In this document: positions 1 through 8,390 of the stretch, in pieces
How the letters are laid out: each line of letters starts with the position of its first letter
How positions within the stretch are numbered: position 1 is the stretch's first letter
Assembly: GCA_002238445.1 (NCBI GenBank)
Contig: MPML01000039.1
Span: 1 to 43,252 of the forward strand
DNA from: Caldilineaceae bacterium bin5
Lineage (GTDB): Bacteria; Chloroflexota; Anaerolineae; Caldilineales; Caldilineaceae
Length of the DNA: 43,252 nucleotides
Reading direction: 5' to 3'
Program-made: the position numbers and the translations under genes
The notes under the pieces: model-generated
Seen by the model: the letters and a program-made list of their open reading frames with translations, nothing else
Told to the model about the DNA's origin: nothing
The model's database searches: none

Positions 1-227
1 CTTTCCGCCCGAGCGGCGGCGATTTCGGCGGAAATCTCGTCGATATCGAGGATGTCTATGTTCTTCTGGTCAAGCCGATCTATAGCGGCAAACAGATTGT
101 CGATTCGTCGCTGTCGCACCTCACGTTTCAGAAGCGCAACCAGGGATTCAGAGGTGAGCAGACCGGCTTGACCGGCTTCCGTAGCCAACTCACGCGGCAG
201 TGTTAATGTCAGTGTGACGGTTTTCAT
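1..227 (-). CDS. VapB/CopG-type antitoxin-like protein, partial (C-terminus outside window)
   Basis: The gene begins with ATG at 227 and runs off the left edge, so about 75 N-terminal residues are visible. The start MKTVTLTLTLPRELATEA has the alternating strand followed by a helix seen in ribbon-helix-helix or AbrB-like antitoxins and in the short antitoxin-like proteins paired with PIN toxins. A GGAG lies 9 nt before the ATG on the minus strand, which supports this start. The visible part is rich in charged helical residues (KREVRQRRIDNLFAAIDRL). The toxin partner, if there is one, would lie left of position 1 and cannot be seen. The family assignment is inference from pattern only. Confidence 0.6.
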   Translation of the reverse strand, partial: MKTVTLTLTLPRELATEAGQAGLLTSESLVALLKREVRQRRIDNLFAAIDRLDQKNIDILDIDEISAEIAAARAE

Positions 228-547
228 AGCCTGTTTCTCCAGCATGAAGGCAGGGATTCGCTTATGCGATCTCCTATGTGCGTCATTTTAGCGCGACGCG
301 ACAAGATCGCAAAGGGGAAGAGGGGAACAGGGGCATTCCATGTTTTTCGAAAGACGTAGTCTGCATCAGGATTTTCAGGTAAAGAGGATTGTCAAGGTGG
401 CAAACGCCATGACGTAGACACTACCGTGTGGATTGGGAAGATGCAGCTGCAGCTTGACGCCCGGAAGAAGACAGTGATACCGTTGGTGTAGGACGACTTC
501 TGATATTGGAGAGATAACCGTCGGACTCGACAGGGGACAAAGTCAAC
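228..547. other. Intergenic, no gene seen
   Basis: About 320 bases lie between two divergently transcribed genes. I see no protein-like reading frame, no terminator hairpin and no repeat shared with the rest of the window. Promoters for both flanking genes must lie here, but no strong -35/-10 pair stands out. Confidence 0.5.
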
Positions 548-1120
548 ATGACCACTAAGAACAGTAGCATCGCGACAGGTGTCAATGTTGCGCTGCTGCG
601 CGGGATAAATGTCGGCGGTAAGAACAGGCTGCCGATGCAGGAGCTTGTTGCGTTGTTCGTGGATGCGGGTTGCGAGGACGTTCGGACCTATATTCAGAGT
701 GGGAATGTGGTATTTCGAACGGGTCCGGCAGGGGGAGAAGATATCTCATCTGTCATCAGTGCGTCGATCTTGGATCACTTCGGCTATCGGGTTCCCGTTG
801 TTGTCCGCACAGCGCGGGAACTGCAGAAGATTGCACAGGGAAATCCCTTCGTGGCAGCTGGAGCGGAGAAAGACAAACTACACGTCATGTTTTTGGCGGA
901 GCTGCCCGACAGCGCCAGTGTTGAAGCGCTAGACCCGGAGCGCTCGCCGGGCGACGAGTTTGCGGTGATGGGTCGTGAAATCTATTTGCACTGCCCGAAT
1001 GGTGTTGCGCGCAGCAAGCTGACGAACAGCTATTTCGACTCCAGACTGTCTACGACCAGTACGTCACGAAACTGGAGGACAGTGCAGAAGCTTCTGGAGC
1101 TTGCCGCAGCCGCCAGTTAG
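548..1120 (+). CDS. DUF1697 family protein
   Basis: This 190-residue protein matches the DUF1697 family over its whole length. The signature ALLRGINVGGKNRLPM lies at residues 15-30 and YIQSGNVVF at 48-56, and the typical ending TSRNWRTVQKLLEL is present. The family is widespread in bacteria and its biochemical role is not established; members are cytosolic and have no signal peptide, as here. The length is normal (about 180 aa). The ATG at 548 places 14 residues before the conserved core. The gene stands alone, with a MITE-like repeat downstream. Confidence 0.9.
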   Translation: MTTKNSSIATGVNVALLRGINVGGKNRLPMQELVALFVDAGCEDVRTYIQSGNVVFRTGPAGGEDISSVISASILDHFGYRVPVVVRTARELQKIAQGNPFVAAGAEKDKLHVMFLAELPDSASVEALDPERSPGDEFAVMGREIYLHCPNGVARSKLTNSYFDSRLSTTSTSRNWRTVQKLLELAAAAS

Positions 1121-1241
1121 GGACCTGGGTCGGATTGACATGAAGTGTCCCGCCGGGGCTCTTTGGGTTCCAGCCCGGAATAACAGAGTGAGGGAATTGC
1201 TCTGTGATTGAGCATAGAGGCTGGTCACCTAAACCAAGGAG

Positions 1242-1462
1242 GTGGCTGCTAAGCCAAACACGGTCTCTGTGTTGACCGACCCTACATGCCCGCCGCCATT
1301 CAGGCTATATGATTGCGTATTCGGTTGGCGGCAGCCACGTTGGTGGAGCGGTACTGCTGGAATGAGCACACACGGTCGATGAGCGATGGTTTTGGAGGGG
1401 GGCGTTGCGGGGGCGCAGCCCCTGCACAAGGGAGGGCCGAAGGCCCGACCGCCCAAAAAATA
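1242..1462. mobile_element. MITE-like repeat, copy 1 (diverged, right end lost)
   Basis: This is the most degenerate of three copies in the window; the others are 13636-13927 and 38068-38359. It retains the left-end GCTAAGCC, the GTGTTGACC and CCGCCATTC blocks, and a nearly unchanged core with the hairpins GGGGGCGCAGCCCC and GGGCCGAAGGCCC followed by GACCGCCC. The right terminal inverted repeat is not recognisable; the copy fades out just before the stop codon of the DUF5671 gene. No transposase is encoded. Confidence 0.65.
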
Positions 1463-1491
1463 CAGGGAGTGAGGAATGAGAAAAGTTACTC

Positions 1492-3210
1492 TCACTCCTC
1501 TTCACTTTCTCCTTGCTCCTCATCCTCCACTGCTTGCTCTTCATCCTCCAGCGCGTCGAGTTCGGTGCGGAGTTCGGCCAACTCCGTCTCTAAGCCTTCG
1601 ATGCGGGCTACCAATTCCTCGCGGCGGCGTTCATTTTGTTCGCTTTCACGCGCGGCTGCTTCGGCCTCCTCGTCGACCATGCTGGTGTCATTGCGGATGG
1701 CGAGGAGGTGGACCGCCCAGAAGGCGGCGGCGGTGACGGCGCGCACGATCCCGTCCAAGGTTTCGGCGGCGAAGAAGTCGGCGTTGGGGTCGCCCAAGGC
1801 CCAGAGGAGCAGACGGTAGACGACCTGCGCCAGCTCGAACAGGATCAGGAGGGCGCCCACCAGGGCGATGCCGTACAGGTAGACGCGGCGGGGCCAGGAT
1901 GCCCGCTCCTCGCGGCCGGACTCGTTGTCCTGCTCGGCGACGCGCTGGGCGGTGCGCCAGTGCAGCGACCAGACCGGCGCGCCGACGGCGATGAGACTCA
2001 CCCCTGAGGCGAGCTGGTGGGCGCGAAAGCCTTCCTCAGCCGAAGCCGCGCCGATAATTGCCAGGTCCAGCAACCCCCGCAGCAGATCGACCAGCCCGAT
2101 CCACAGCAACAGCAGGCCGGTGGCAGCGACGGCGTAGTAGTAGAGACGCCGCACGAACTCGCTTTCGCGCGATTCGCCGTAGCGTTGGGCCTCTGCGGAC
2201 ACCTGAAGCCAGTGCCAGCGCCAGGCGAGCACGCCGACCGGCAGCAGGCCGAGGGGCGTGGTAAGATCGTCGATGTCAATATCCCCGGTGTCGACCCCGC
2301 CGAACAGATACAGGACCCCTAGTCGCAACAACATCGCCAAAGGCACCAGGGTAATGGCGGCCGCCAGAACTGTGGCGCCATAGAGATAGAGGCGGCGCAG
2401 AGCGAGGCGGCCTTCCTCGGGCCGGGCGGTCATCAGACCGTTCCAGTAGAGTGTGTTCAGCCGCCAGGCCAGCCCGCCGACAAGAACGGCGGCCAGCGAA
2501 CCGGCGAAGCCGCGCTGCCGCCAGCCTGTGCCCACAGTCTCCAGACTGGCTTCGCCGAACGGCTCGAGAATGATGCGCCAGACGAGGTTGAGGGCGTCGG
2601 CGGCGCCGGTAAGCAGGAGGCCAAGCCCTACGAGGCCGGCGATCAGTTGAAAAAGACGCCGCCAGGTACCGGCCCAGCCTGACTCGGCGCCCAGGTCGCC
2701 GTCCTGCTGGAGGAGGCGGGCGAAAAACATGGAAAGTGTTATGTGGACGCCGGCGTGGAAAAAATATGCCACCCAGCGGCCTGGTCTCAGTTCTTCCTCG
2801 GCGGGCGCGGCGCCGAGGATGAGCTCGAGGCTGCCTTCGATGATGTGGTAGAGGGAGCGGGCGCTGACAAATGCCGTGGTCGCGAGCACAGCGTAAAGAA
2901 ACAGCTTGCGTAAGCCGGCGCGCGACTCGCCTGGTTGCGCAACCAGGCGGCGAATATAGCGCCAGTGGATGAGAAAGATGGGTGCGCTGACGATGAGAAA
3001 ACCGCCGGGACGAGCGATGGCTCTTTGCACTGTGGCGGCGGCGTAGACGCCCAGAATCCTGTCGTCGGTGATCCACTGCTGGACCAGAACATCGATCAGG
3101 TCGTAGGCGGCAGCAAGCCCGGCGATCAGACTGATGAAGGCGATGAGATAGAGATAGAGGCGGCGAATCATCGCCAACCGGGTCGTTTCTGTAGGTGTCT
3201 GCTCAGTCAT
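1492..3210 (-). CDS. DUF5671 multi-repeat integral membrane protein with acidic coiled-coil tail
   Basis: This 572-residue membrane protein is built from repeated units that start with an arginine-rich RRLYLY or RRVYLY motif (first at residues 16-21, then four more times), followed by a long hydrophobic segment and then a W-x-x-H-W element. This repeat pattern is that of DUF5671, found mainly in Chloroflexota; its function is unknown. The last ~60 residues form a glutamate-rich predicted coiled coil (repeated E-L-x-x-L) ending in an acidic tail, probably cytoplasmic. It is the last gene of a minus-strand cluster starting at 5831. The ATG at 3210 gives a short polar N-terminus before the first repeat. 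Confidence 0.85.
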   Translation of the reverse strand: MTEQTPTETTRLAMIRRLYLYLIAFISLIAGLAAAYDLIDVLVQQWITDDRILGVYAAATVQRAIARPGGFLIVSAPIFLIHWRYIRRLVAQPGESRAGLRKLFLYAVLATTAFVSARSLYHIIEGSLELILGAAPAEEELRPGRWVAYFFHAGVHITLSMFFARLLQQDGDLGAESGWAGTWRRLFQLIAGLVGLGLLLTGAADALNLVWRIILEPFGEASLETVGTGWRQRGFAGSLAAVLVGGLAWRLNTLYWNGLMTARPEEGRLALRRLYLYGATVLAAAITLVPLAMLLRLGVLYLFGGVDTGDIDIDDLTTPLGLLPVGVLAWRWHWLQVSAEAQRYGESRESEFVRRLYYYAVAATGLLLLWIGLVDLLRGLLDLAIIGAASAEEGFRAHQLASGVSLIAVGAPVWSLHWRTAQRVAEQDNESGREERASWPRRVYLYGIALVGALLILFELAQVVYRLLLWALGDPNADFFAAETLDGIVRAVTAAAFWAVHLLAIRNDTSMVDEEAEAAARESEQNERRREELVARIEGLETELAELRTELDALEDEEQAVEDEEQGESEEE

Positions 3211-3290
3211 TGTTCATACTCTCAATAGCGAGAAGAGGTCAGGACTCACTCAGTCCTGCCCTTTTTTCGCTCACTCCTTGGTGATTGGCC

Positions 3291-3761
3291 TCAATGGAGG
3301 ATGTCGTCGGTGTCGATCTTCCATGCGTCATCCTCTCGCACCAGGGGAACTGTGCGCCGGTAGGTTGATGTGCCGCTGTCAAACAGGCCGCCCTGGTGGT
3401 AGTTGTCGATCGCCACGGTGACATATGCCTTGTCGCCCTCTTCGCTCATGTCCACATCCAGGATGCGCAGCCGTCGCGCAGAGCGGCTGGAGTCGTAATA
3501 GTTAAATCGCTCGCGGAAACGTAAGTTGTCTTCATCTTCGACTACTTCGCGAGAGTAGTGGCTCATCGCGACGTCCGGCTCATTGCGCAGGGTGGCCAGG
3601 AAGGCGTCGTGGACCACCGCCTCGGGTGTGTCCTCGTTGAGATAGTCGGCGCTCTGCCAGCCGCGGCCGCCGGAGAACGCAATCGTGATGACAGCGCCGA
3701 CGACCAGGAGCAGCACTCCGATAATAATGCCCAACGTAAAGCGATCGATTTTCATGCCCAT
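3291..3761 (-). CDS. Small membrane-anchored protein, NTF2/DUF4878-like
   Basis: This 156-residue protein has one N-terminal membrane helix (about residues 9-30) and an exported domain. The domain begins with TPEAVVHDAFLATLRNEPD, continues with a strand-rich part (KAYVTVAIDNYHQGG) and ends with DDAWKIDTDDI. This resembles the NTF2-like fold of DUF4878-type lipoproteins, where the last strand reads W-K-I. An AAGGA lies about 8 nt before the ATG at 3761. It sits between the DUF3108 lipoprotein and the DUF5671 gene on the same strand with gaps under 85 nt, so co-transcription is likely. Fold assignment is inference; the function is unknown. Confidence 0.75.
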   Translation of the reverse strand: MGMKIDRFTLGIIIGVLLLVVGAVITIAFSGGRGWQSADYLNEDTPEAVVHDAFLATLRNEPDVAMSHYSREVVEDEDNLRFRERFNYYDSSRSARRLRILDVDMSEEGDKAYVTVAIDNYHQGGLFDSGTSTYRRTVPLVREDDAWKIDTDDILH

Positions 3762-3788
3762 TGGTCCGCTTCCTTGTCACTCATCCGA

Positions 3789-4598
3789 CTACTCGAAACC
3801 GGTCAACTCAAAGGTGGCCTGGGAACGTCCGTCGATGAACTTCACGACGGGGAAGGGGGCGGTCTGCGCCACCCACGCTTTGGTGGTGCGGTCGTTGGAC
3901 TTCAGCTCGACGACCCAGGTATCGAAGGGGCCGGCCGGGACGGTAACGCTTTCGCTGCGGCGCACTTGTAAAGCTACCCGCTCCATTTTGCCGGCGACAG
4001 GCAGGAAACTGTTGATGCGGGTCGCGTAGCCCTGCGTCAGCGGCAGTGCGCGCATGATGAGCAGCAACGTGCGCTCGTCGCGTATATCCGAAGTCACCTG
4101 GACGCGCTGGTACACGGTTGCGCCCCGGCGATTGGTCAGCGAAATGTCCACCAGTGCGCCCTCGATTTCCGCTTCCACAACTTCCTTAACGCCGCCGAAG
4201 GTACGGACGAGATAGCTGTGGACGGGGCGGTAGCCGACCGGCTGCATCTCGATCGCGGCCAGCTCGGTTACGCCGGCGTCGTTGATTTCGCGGGTCAGGG
4301 TCCAGCCGCCATCCTGCGGTAGCTTGCCGACCTGGAAGGAGGCGGTACCGACGATGCGGCCTTCGCGGTTGGTCACGCGATAGGCGCTGGTCTCGCCGTC
4401 GGCCCAGACCGGCTCGCCAAAGATGAGCGGCTGCGGTTGGGCAGCAGAGCAGGCGGTGAGAGAGATCAGAAAAAAAGAGAGAGTGAATAGGAGATAGGAG
4501 AGAGAGAACACCCTCGCGGCCGCGGAAGGGTTTTTGGATTGCGTGACCTCTTCTCTGTATGATCGCTTTGCGTTAGGCAGGAGACATTCTCTCCTCAC
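3789..4598 (-). CDS. DUF3108-like lipoprotein
   Basis: The protein has a hydrophobic signal segment ending in the lipobox LTAC (Cys50 with this start) and a strand-rich domain whose central and final parts (TRINSFLPVAGKMERVALQV, GPFDTWVVELKSNDRTTKAWV) resemble DUF3108 proteins. Such proteins are extracytoplasmic and of unknown function. The start chosen is GTG at 4598, three bases after the upstream stop, with a GGAG placed 7 nt before it. This gives a long 30-residue leader before the hydrophobic part; a GTG at residue 30 would give a more usual signal peptide but has no ribosome binding site. It is probably translationally coupled to the amidohydrolase gene. Confidence 0.8.
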   Translation of the reverse strand: MRRECLLPNAKRSYREEVTQSKNPSAAARVFSLSYLLFTLSFFLISLTACSAAQPQPLIFGEPVWADGETSAYRVTNREGRIVGTASFQVGKLPQDGGWTLTREINDAGVTELAAIEMQPVGYRPVHSYLVRTFGGVKEVVEAEIEGALVDISLTNRRGATVYQRVQVTSDIRDERTLLLIMRALPLTQGYATRINSFLPVAGKMERVALQVRRSESVTVPAGPFDTWVVELKSNDRTTKAWVAQTAPFPVVKFIDGRSQATFELTGFE

Positions 4599-4601
4599 TA
4601 C

Positions 4602-5831
4602 TTACTCCTCACCATTCGCAGCTTTTTCCTGCATCCATTTGACTGCGGCCGCGGCCAGAGCGGCTGCGCCGATAGGGAGGGCGTCCTCGTCGAGGCGGAA
4701 GGTGGAGGTGTGAACGAAGTAGCGCTGGGGCCAGTCGGGGTTGTGTGTTCCCAGGCGCAGGAAGCTGCCCGGTGTGGCCTGCGCCATGTAGGCGAAGTCT
4801 TCGGCGGCCATCACCATTCCCGCTTGCGGCGCGTTCTCTTCGCCGAGGAACTCGGCGGCGGCGGCGAGCGCGACCTGCGTCGCTTCGGGGTCGAGAACGG
4901 TGGGCGGGTAGCCCTGATTTATCGTCAATTCGAAGCTGCCGCCCATGGCTTCGACGACGCCGCAGGCCCGGCGCAGCTCCTCTTGCAGCAGCTGGCGCGC
5001 TTCGGGTGTAAAGGTTCGGATCGTCCCGTTGAGATAGACACTATCGGGGATGACGTTGTTGACGGTTCCGCCGTGGATCTGGCCGATGGTGATGACGCCC
5101 GGTTCGAGGGGGTCGAGCCGGCGGCTGACGATGTGATGGATAGCGTGCACGGCGTGGGCGGCGAGCACGATCGGATCGTTTGCGACCTGGGGGCGGGCGG
5201 CGTGGCCGCCGGCGCCGATGATGGTGATCTTGAACTCGTCGGCAGCTGCCATCAGCGGGCCTGACCTGCTGGCGACGATGCCGAGATCCTTGGTGGGGTC
5301 GACATGGATGCCAAAGACGGCGTCAAGGCCCTCGAGGGCGCCCTCCTCTACCATGCGCAAACCGCCGGACTTGCCCTCGTCGTCGGAGGCTTCTTCGCTG
5401 GGCTGGAAGAGAAGGCGGACAGCGCCGGGCAGGCGGCCCTCATCAGCCATTTCCTTGAGGAGGGTGGCGGCGCCCATGAGCATGGCGGTGTGGGCGTCAT
5501 GGCCGCAGGCGTGCATTATGCCGGGCCGTTCGCTGTCGAAACCGCTGCCGTTTTCTTCCTGGATTGGCAGGGCGTCCATATCGGCGCGCAGCCCGACGAG
5601 GGGGCCGTCGCCGCCGCGGATATGGCCGACGACGCCGGTCTTGGCTACCTCGGTCTGGGTGTCGATGCCGAGGTCGAGCATTGTTTTGTTGACGTAGCCG
5701 GCGGTGCGATGTTCGGTGAAGGTCAATTCGGGGTGCCGGTGGATGGTGCGGCGCCAGTTGCTGATGCGGGGCTGGATGGCCTTGGCGCGGGCGTAGAGTT
5801 CGGCGCTGGTAACAGCTCTATCGTTTGGCAT
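4602..5831 (-). CDS. M20D family metal-dependent amidohydrolase (N-acyl amino acid hydrolase type)
   Basis: This 409-residue enzyme has all the motifs of the M20D/HipO-AmaA group, which hydrolyses N-acylated amino acids: [10 protein letters not shown] at 31-40, [11 protein letters not shown] at 80-90, the metal-binding HACGHDAH at 107-114, FQPSEE at 142-147, GGHAARP in the dimerisation domain and AEDFAYM near the C-terminus. The family uses two metal ions held by the conserved Cys, His and Glu residues. No signal peptide is present, so it is cytosolic. A GGAG lies about 8 nt before the ATG at 5831. It heads a four-gene minus-strand cluster. The exact substrate cannot be told from sequence. 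Confidence 0.93.
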   Translation of the reverse strand: MPNDRAVTSAELYARAKAIQPRISNWRRTIHRHPELTFTEHRTAGYVNKTMLDLGIDTQTEVAKTGVVGHIRGGDGPLVGLRADMDALPIQEENGSGFDSERPGIMHACGHDAHTAMLMGAATLLKEMADEGRLPGAVRLLFQPSEEASDDEGKSGGLRMVEEGALEGLDAVFGIHVDPTKDLGIVASRSGPLMAAADEFKITIIGAGGHAARPQVANDPIVLAAHAVHAIHHIVSRRLDPLEPGVITIGQIHGGTVNNVIPDSVYLNGTIRTFTPEARQLLQEELRRACGVVEAMGGSFELTINQGYPPTVLDPEATQVALAAAAEFLGEENAPQAGMVMAAEDFAYMAQATPGSFLRLGTHNPDWPQRYFVHTSTFRLDEDALPIGAAALAAAAVKWMQEKAANGEE

Positions 5832-6044
5832 CGGTTTGCTCCTGGTCGAGTATATTTGACCCTTGCCGCGGGCGCGAGGACGCGAGAGGTTCGGGTGCTG
5901 TCGGCGTTTACAGGTCTGGGAAAACCATCATTTCGGTGACCCATCCTGCTGGGTCGCTCAGACCGTCACTTCATTATACTACGTTTCTGCGCCATTGGTT
6001 TCGCCTACATGCGCGGAGGTGCATTCCAGAATGGGGGTGAACAA

Positions 6045-6065
6045 GGGCACCCACAAGGGGTGCCC
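6045..6065. terminator. GGGCACCC hairpin, terminator-like or dispersed repeat
   Basis: GGGCACCC (6045-6052) and GGGTGCCC (6058-6065) form a perfect 8-bp stem with a 5-nt loop. There is no T-run on either side, so intrinsic termination is doubtful. It lies between the divergently oriented amidohydrolase and oxidoreductase genes, just before the tandem array. Confidence 0.4.
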
Positions 6066-6093
6066 CTACGGAAGTGGAGCAGGTTCGGGGAAG

Positions 6094-6549
6094 GAAATTG
6101 TACAGTGGATGTGCAATTCCACTGCTTTGGGGGACCTCGCATTGGGGAGAGAAATTACACAGTCGATGTGCAATTCCGCTGCTGTGGGTGCCCTCGCATT
6201 GGGGGAAAGAAATTGCGCAGTGGATGTGCAATTCCACTGCTTTGGGGGACCTCGCATTGGGGAGAGAAATTACACAGTCGATGTGCAATTCCACTGCCGT
6301 GCGTTCCCTCGCATTGGGGGAAAGAAATTACACAGTCGATGTGCAATTCCGCTGCTGTGGGTGACCTTGCATTGGGGAGAGAAATTACACAGTCGATGTG
6401 CAATTCCACTGCTGTGGGTGACCTTGCATTGGGGAGAGAAATTACACGGTCGATGTGCAATTCCGCTGCTGTGAGTTCCTTCGCACAAGGGGGAGAAATT
6501 ACACAGTCGATGTGTAGTTTTCGCGGTTTCGGGTACCCTCGCAAGGGGA
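6094..6549. repeat. Tandem array of eight 57-58-bp units with internal dyads
   Basis: Units start at 6094, 6151, 6209, 6266, 6324, 6381, 6438 and 6495, so the period is 57 or 58. Each unit opens with an imperfect palindrome of the form AATTRCRCA-N5-TGTGCAATT, then a block CCRCTGCTKTGGGKG and a block CYTYGCATTGGGG. The first and last units are the most diverged. A period of 57 keeps all frames open over long stretches, but none reads like a protein, and I treat it as non-coding. Its position upstream of a plus-strand gene is compatible with a regulatory or protein-binding array; the function is unknown. Confidence 0.9.
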
Positions 6550-6776
6550 CACCTCTACCCGTTTCAGGTCATCTCATTGGATTATATATTATTTCATTTC
6601 AATACGCCTTCCCCCTCCTCGGTTGCTGCCAACATCAGGCAGTACGCATGAACTTGCGGCTAAGTCTCAGATTTTGCGCATTTCCGCCAATGCAGGAAAA
6701 TTAGGCGCATCTTTCTCTCGTTACCGGGGCCGACGGCACTTACAGGCCGCCGGCCCACCATTATCTGAGGCGACCA

Positions 6777-7787
6777 ATGACTTCTGTTACCAGCCGTGAA
6801 ATTCATCTGCGCAGCCGTCCGCACGGGCTGCCAACTTCTGACAACTTTGCGCTCGTCAGCGTTGATGTGCCGAAGCCAAGTCAGCCGGAGCAAGTTCTGG
6901 TGCGCAACCGTTTTATCTCGGTGGATCCTTACATGCGGGGGCGGATGCGGGATACGCGCAGCTATACGGCTCCTTTCGGGCTGGATGAGCCGCTCACCGG
7001 CGGCGCGGTGGGCGAGGTAGTCAGCTCGACCAGCGACCAGTTTGCAGAGGGTGATTTCGTCCTGCATATGTTGGGCTGGCGGGAATACGCGCTGGCCGAG
7101 GCGCGGCATTTGACGAAGGTCGATCCGTCGCTGGGGCCGCTGCAGAGCTACCTGGGCGCGCTGGGTATGCCGGGGATGACGGCCTATGTCGGCCTGCTGG
7201 ACATTGGGACGCCGAAGGCGGGGGAGACGGTGTTCGTTTCGGGCGCGGCGGGCGCGGTCGGCGCTCAGGTGTGCCAGATCGCGAAGATCCAGGGCTGCCG
7301 GGTGGTGGGCTCGGCCGGTTCGCCGGCGAAGACACGCTGGCTGGAGGAGGTCGCGGGCGTGGATGCGGCTATCAATTACAAGGAGACAAGCAATCTGCGG
7401 CGGGCGCTCAAGCAGGCATGTCCGGACGGCATCGACGTCTATTTCGAGAATGTGGGGGGCGAGCATCTGGAGGCGGCGCTGCAGTATATGAATGACTTTG
7501 GGCGCATTGCGGTATGCGGGATGATCAGCATGTACAACGCGACGGCGGCGCAGCCGGGCCCGGCGAACATGGCGCTGATTATCGGGCGGCGGCTGAAGAT
7601 GCAGGGCTTTATCGTTTCGGACCATCCTGAACGCCGCGACGATTTTCTGCGCGATGTGTCCGGGTGGATGCGGGACGGCAAGCTCAAATGGGAGGAGACG
7701 ATCCACGAAGGGATCGAGAACACGCCCGAGGCGTTCATCGGTCTTTTTCATGGTGAGAATCTGGGCAAGATGCTGGTAAAAGTGTGA
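6777..7787 (+). CDS. NADP-dependent oxidoreductase, zinc-independent MDR family (CurA/prostaglandin reductase-like)
   Basis: This 336-residue protein is a full-length medium-chain reductase of the leukotriene B4 12-hydroxydehydrogenase/CurA type. It has the N-terminal RFISVDPYMRGRM (about 44-57), the nucleotide-binding glycine motif SGAAGAVG at 155-162, GCRVVGSAGS for the second strand, and ENVGGEHLEAAL. Catalytic zinc ligands are absent, as expected for this group, which reduces carbon-carbon double bonds of enones with NADPH. The ATG at 6777 is preceded by GAGG at a good distance. A MaoC-like gene follows on the same strand, so a joint role in lipid or xenobiotic metabolism is possible but not shown. 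Confidence 0.93.
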   Translation: MTSVTSREIHLRSRPHGLPTSDNFALVSVDVPKPSQPEQVLVRNRFISVDPYMRGRMRDTRSYTAPFGLDEPLTGGAVGEVVSSTSDQFAEGDFVLHMLGWREYALAEARHLTKVDPSLGPLQSYLGALGMPGMTAYVGLLDIGTPKAGETVFVSGAAGAVGAQVCQIAKIQGCRVVGSAGSPAKTRWLEEVAGVDAAINYKETSNLRRALKQACPDGIDVYFENVGGEHLEAALQYMNDFGRIAVCGMISMYNATAAQPGPANMALIIGRRLKMQGFIVSDHPERRDDFLRDVSGWMRDGKLKWEETIHEGIENTPEAFIGLFHGENLGKMLVKV

Positions 7788-7883
7788 GGGCAGTTTTTAG
7801 TGGTTAGTTCTTAGTTTTTAGTGACTGCTGCTCGTGCGGGAGTGCACTAAGGATTGGAGACATTGGGGAGGTGGGGTGGGCTT

Positions 7884-8372
7884 ATGGGTACGCGGGCGAT
7901 GCAGCCCCCGATGGGGCTTTATTTTGAGGAGTTTGCGGTCGGTGATGGGTGTGAGAGTGTCGGCCGCACGGTTACTGAGGTGGATATTGTCAATTTTGCG
8001 GCGCTGTCGGGCGACTGGAACCGGATCCACACTGACGCGCATTACAGCCAGGATCAGATGTTCGGCGAGCGGGTGGCGCACGGGCTGCTGGTGCTGAGTA
8101 TCGCCAGCGGACTGGCGGTGCGGATGGGCTTTATGGAGGGCACGGTCGAGGCTTTCATGAAGCTGGAATGGCAGTTTCGCCGGCCTGTTCTGATCGGGGA
8201 TACGGTGCGCCTGCGGGCAACGGTGCGCGAGAAGAAGCCGATGCGGCGAATGGGCGGCGGTGTGGTCACGTTCAGGATGGAGGTGCTGAACCAGAGGGAT
8301 GAGGTCTGCCAGCGGGGTAGTTGGGACATTCTGTGCAAGAACCTGCCCGACGGGGCGGACGCTGAGGCGTAA
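7884..8372 (+). CDS. MaoC-like (hot-dog fold) dehydratase
   Basis: The protein has the hot-dog hydratase signature FAALSGDWNRIHTDAHYS followed by FGERVAHGLLVLSI, matching (R)-specific enoyl-CoA hydratases and MaoC-like dehydratases, in which the Asp and His of D-x-N-x-x-H are catalytic. The length (about 162 aa) is normal for a single-domain member. I chose ATG at 7884, which has GGGGAGG about 12 nt upstream; a TTG at 7854 and an ATG at 7899 are alternatives, and the conserved region starts just after the latter. It lies between the oxidoreductase and the Cas4-like gene, with 18 nt to the latter. Confidence 0.88.
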   Translation: MGTRAMQPPMGLYFEEFAVGDGCESVGRTVTEVDIVNFAALSGDWNRIHTDAHYSQDQMFGERVAHGLLVLSIASGLAVRMGFMEGTVEAFMKLEWQFRRPVLIGDTVRLRATVREKKPMRRMGGGVVTFRMEVLNQRDEVCQRGSWDILCKNLPDGADAEA

Positions 8373-8390
8373 GGGCGCTGGCTGCCGCGC

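Noticed and set aside
5863..6704. Long open frames on both strands over the 57-bp array (up to 231 codons)
   Set aside because: They exist only because the repeat period is divisible by three; the translated units are Cys/His repeats in several frames at once, have no start context and no family resemblance.
6660..7751. 363-codon open frame opposite the oxidoreductase gene
   Set aside because: It is the antisense shadow of a GC-rich, clearly recognisable gene; the translation is His/Arg/Pro-rich with no family pattern.
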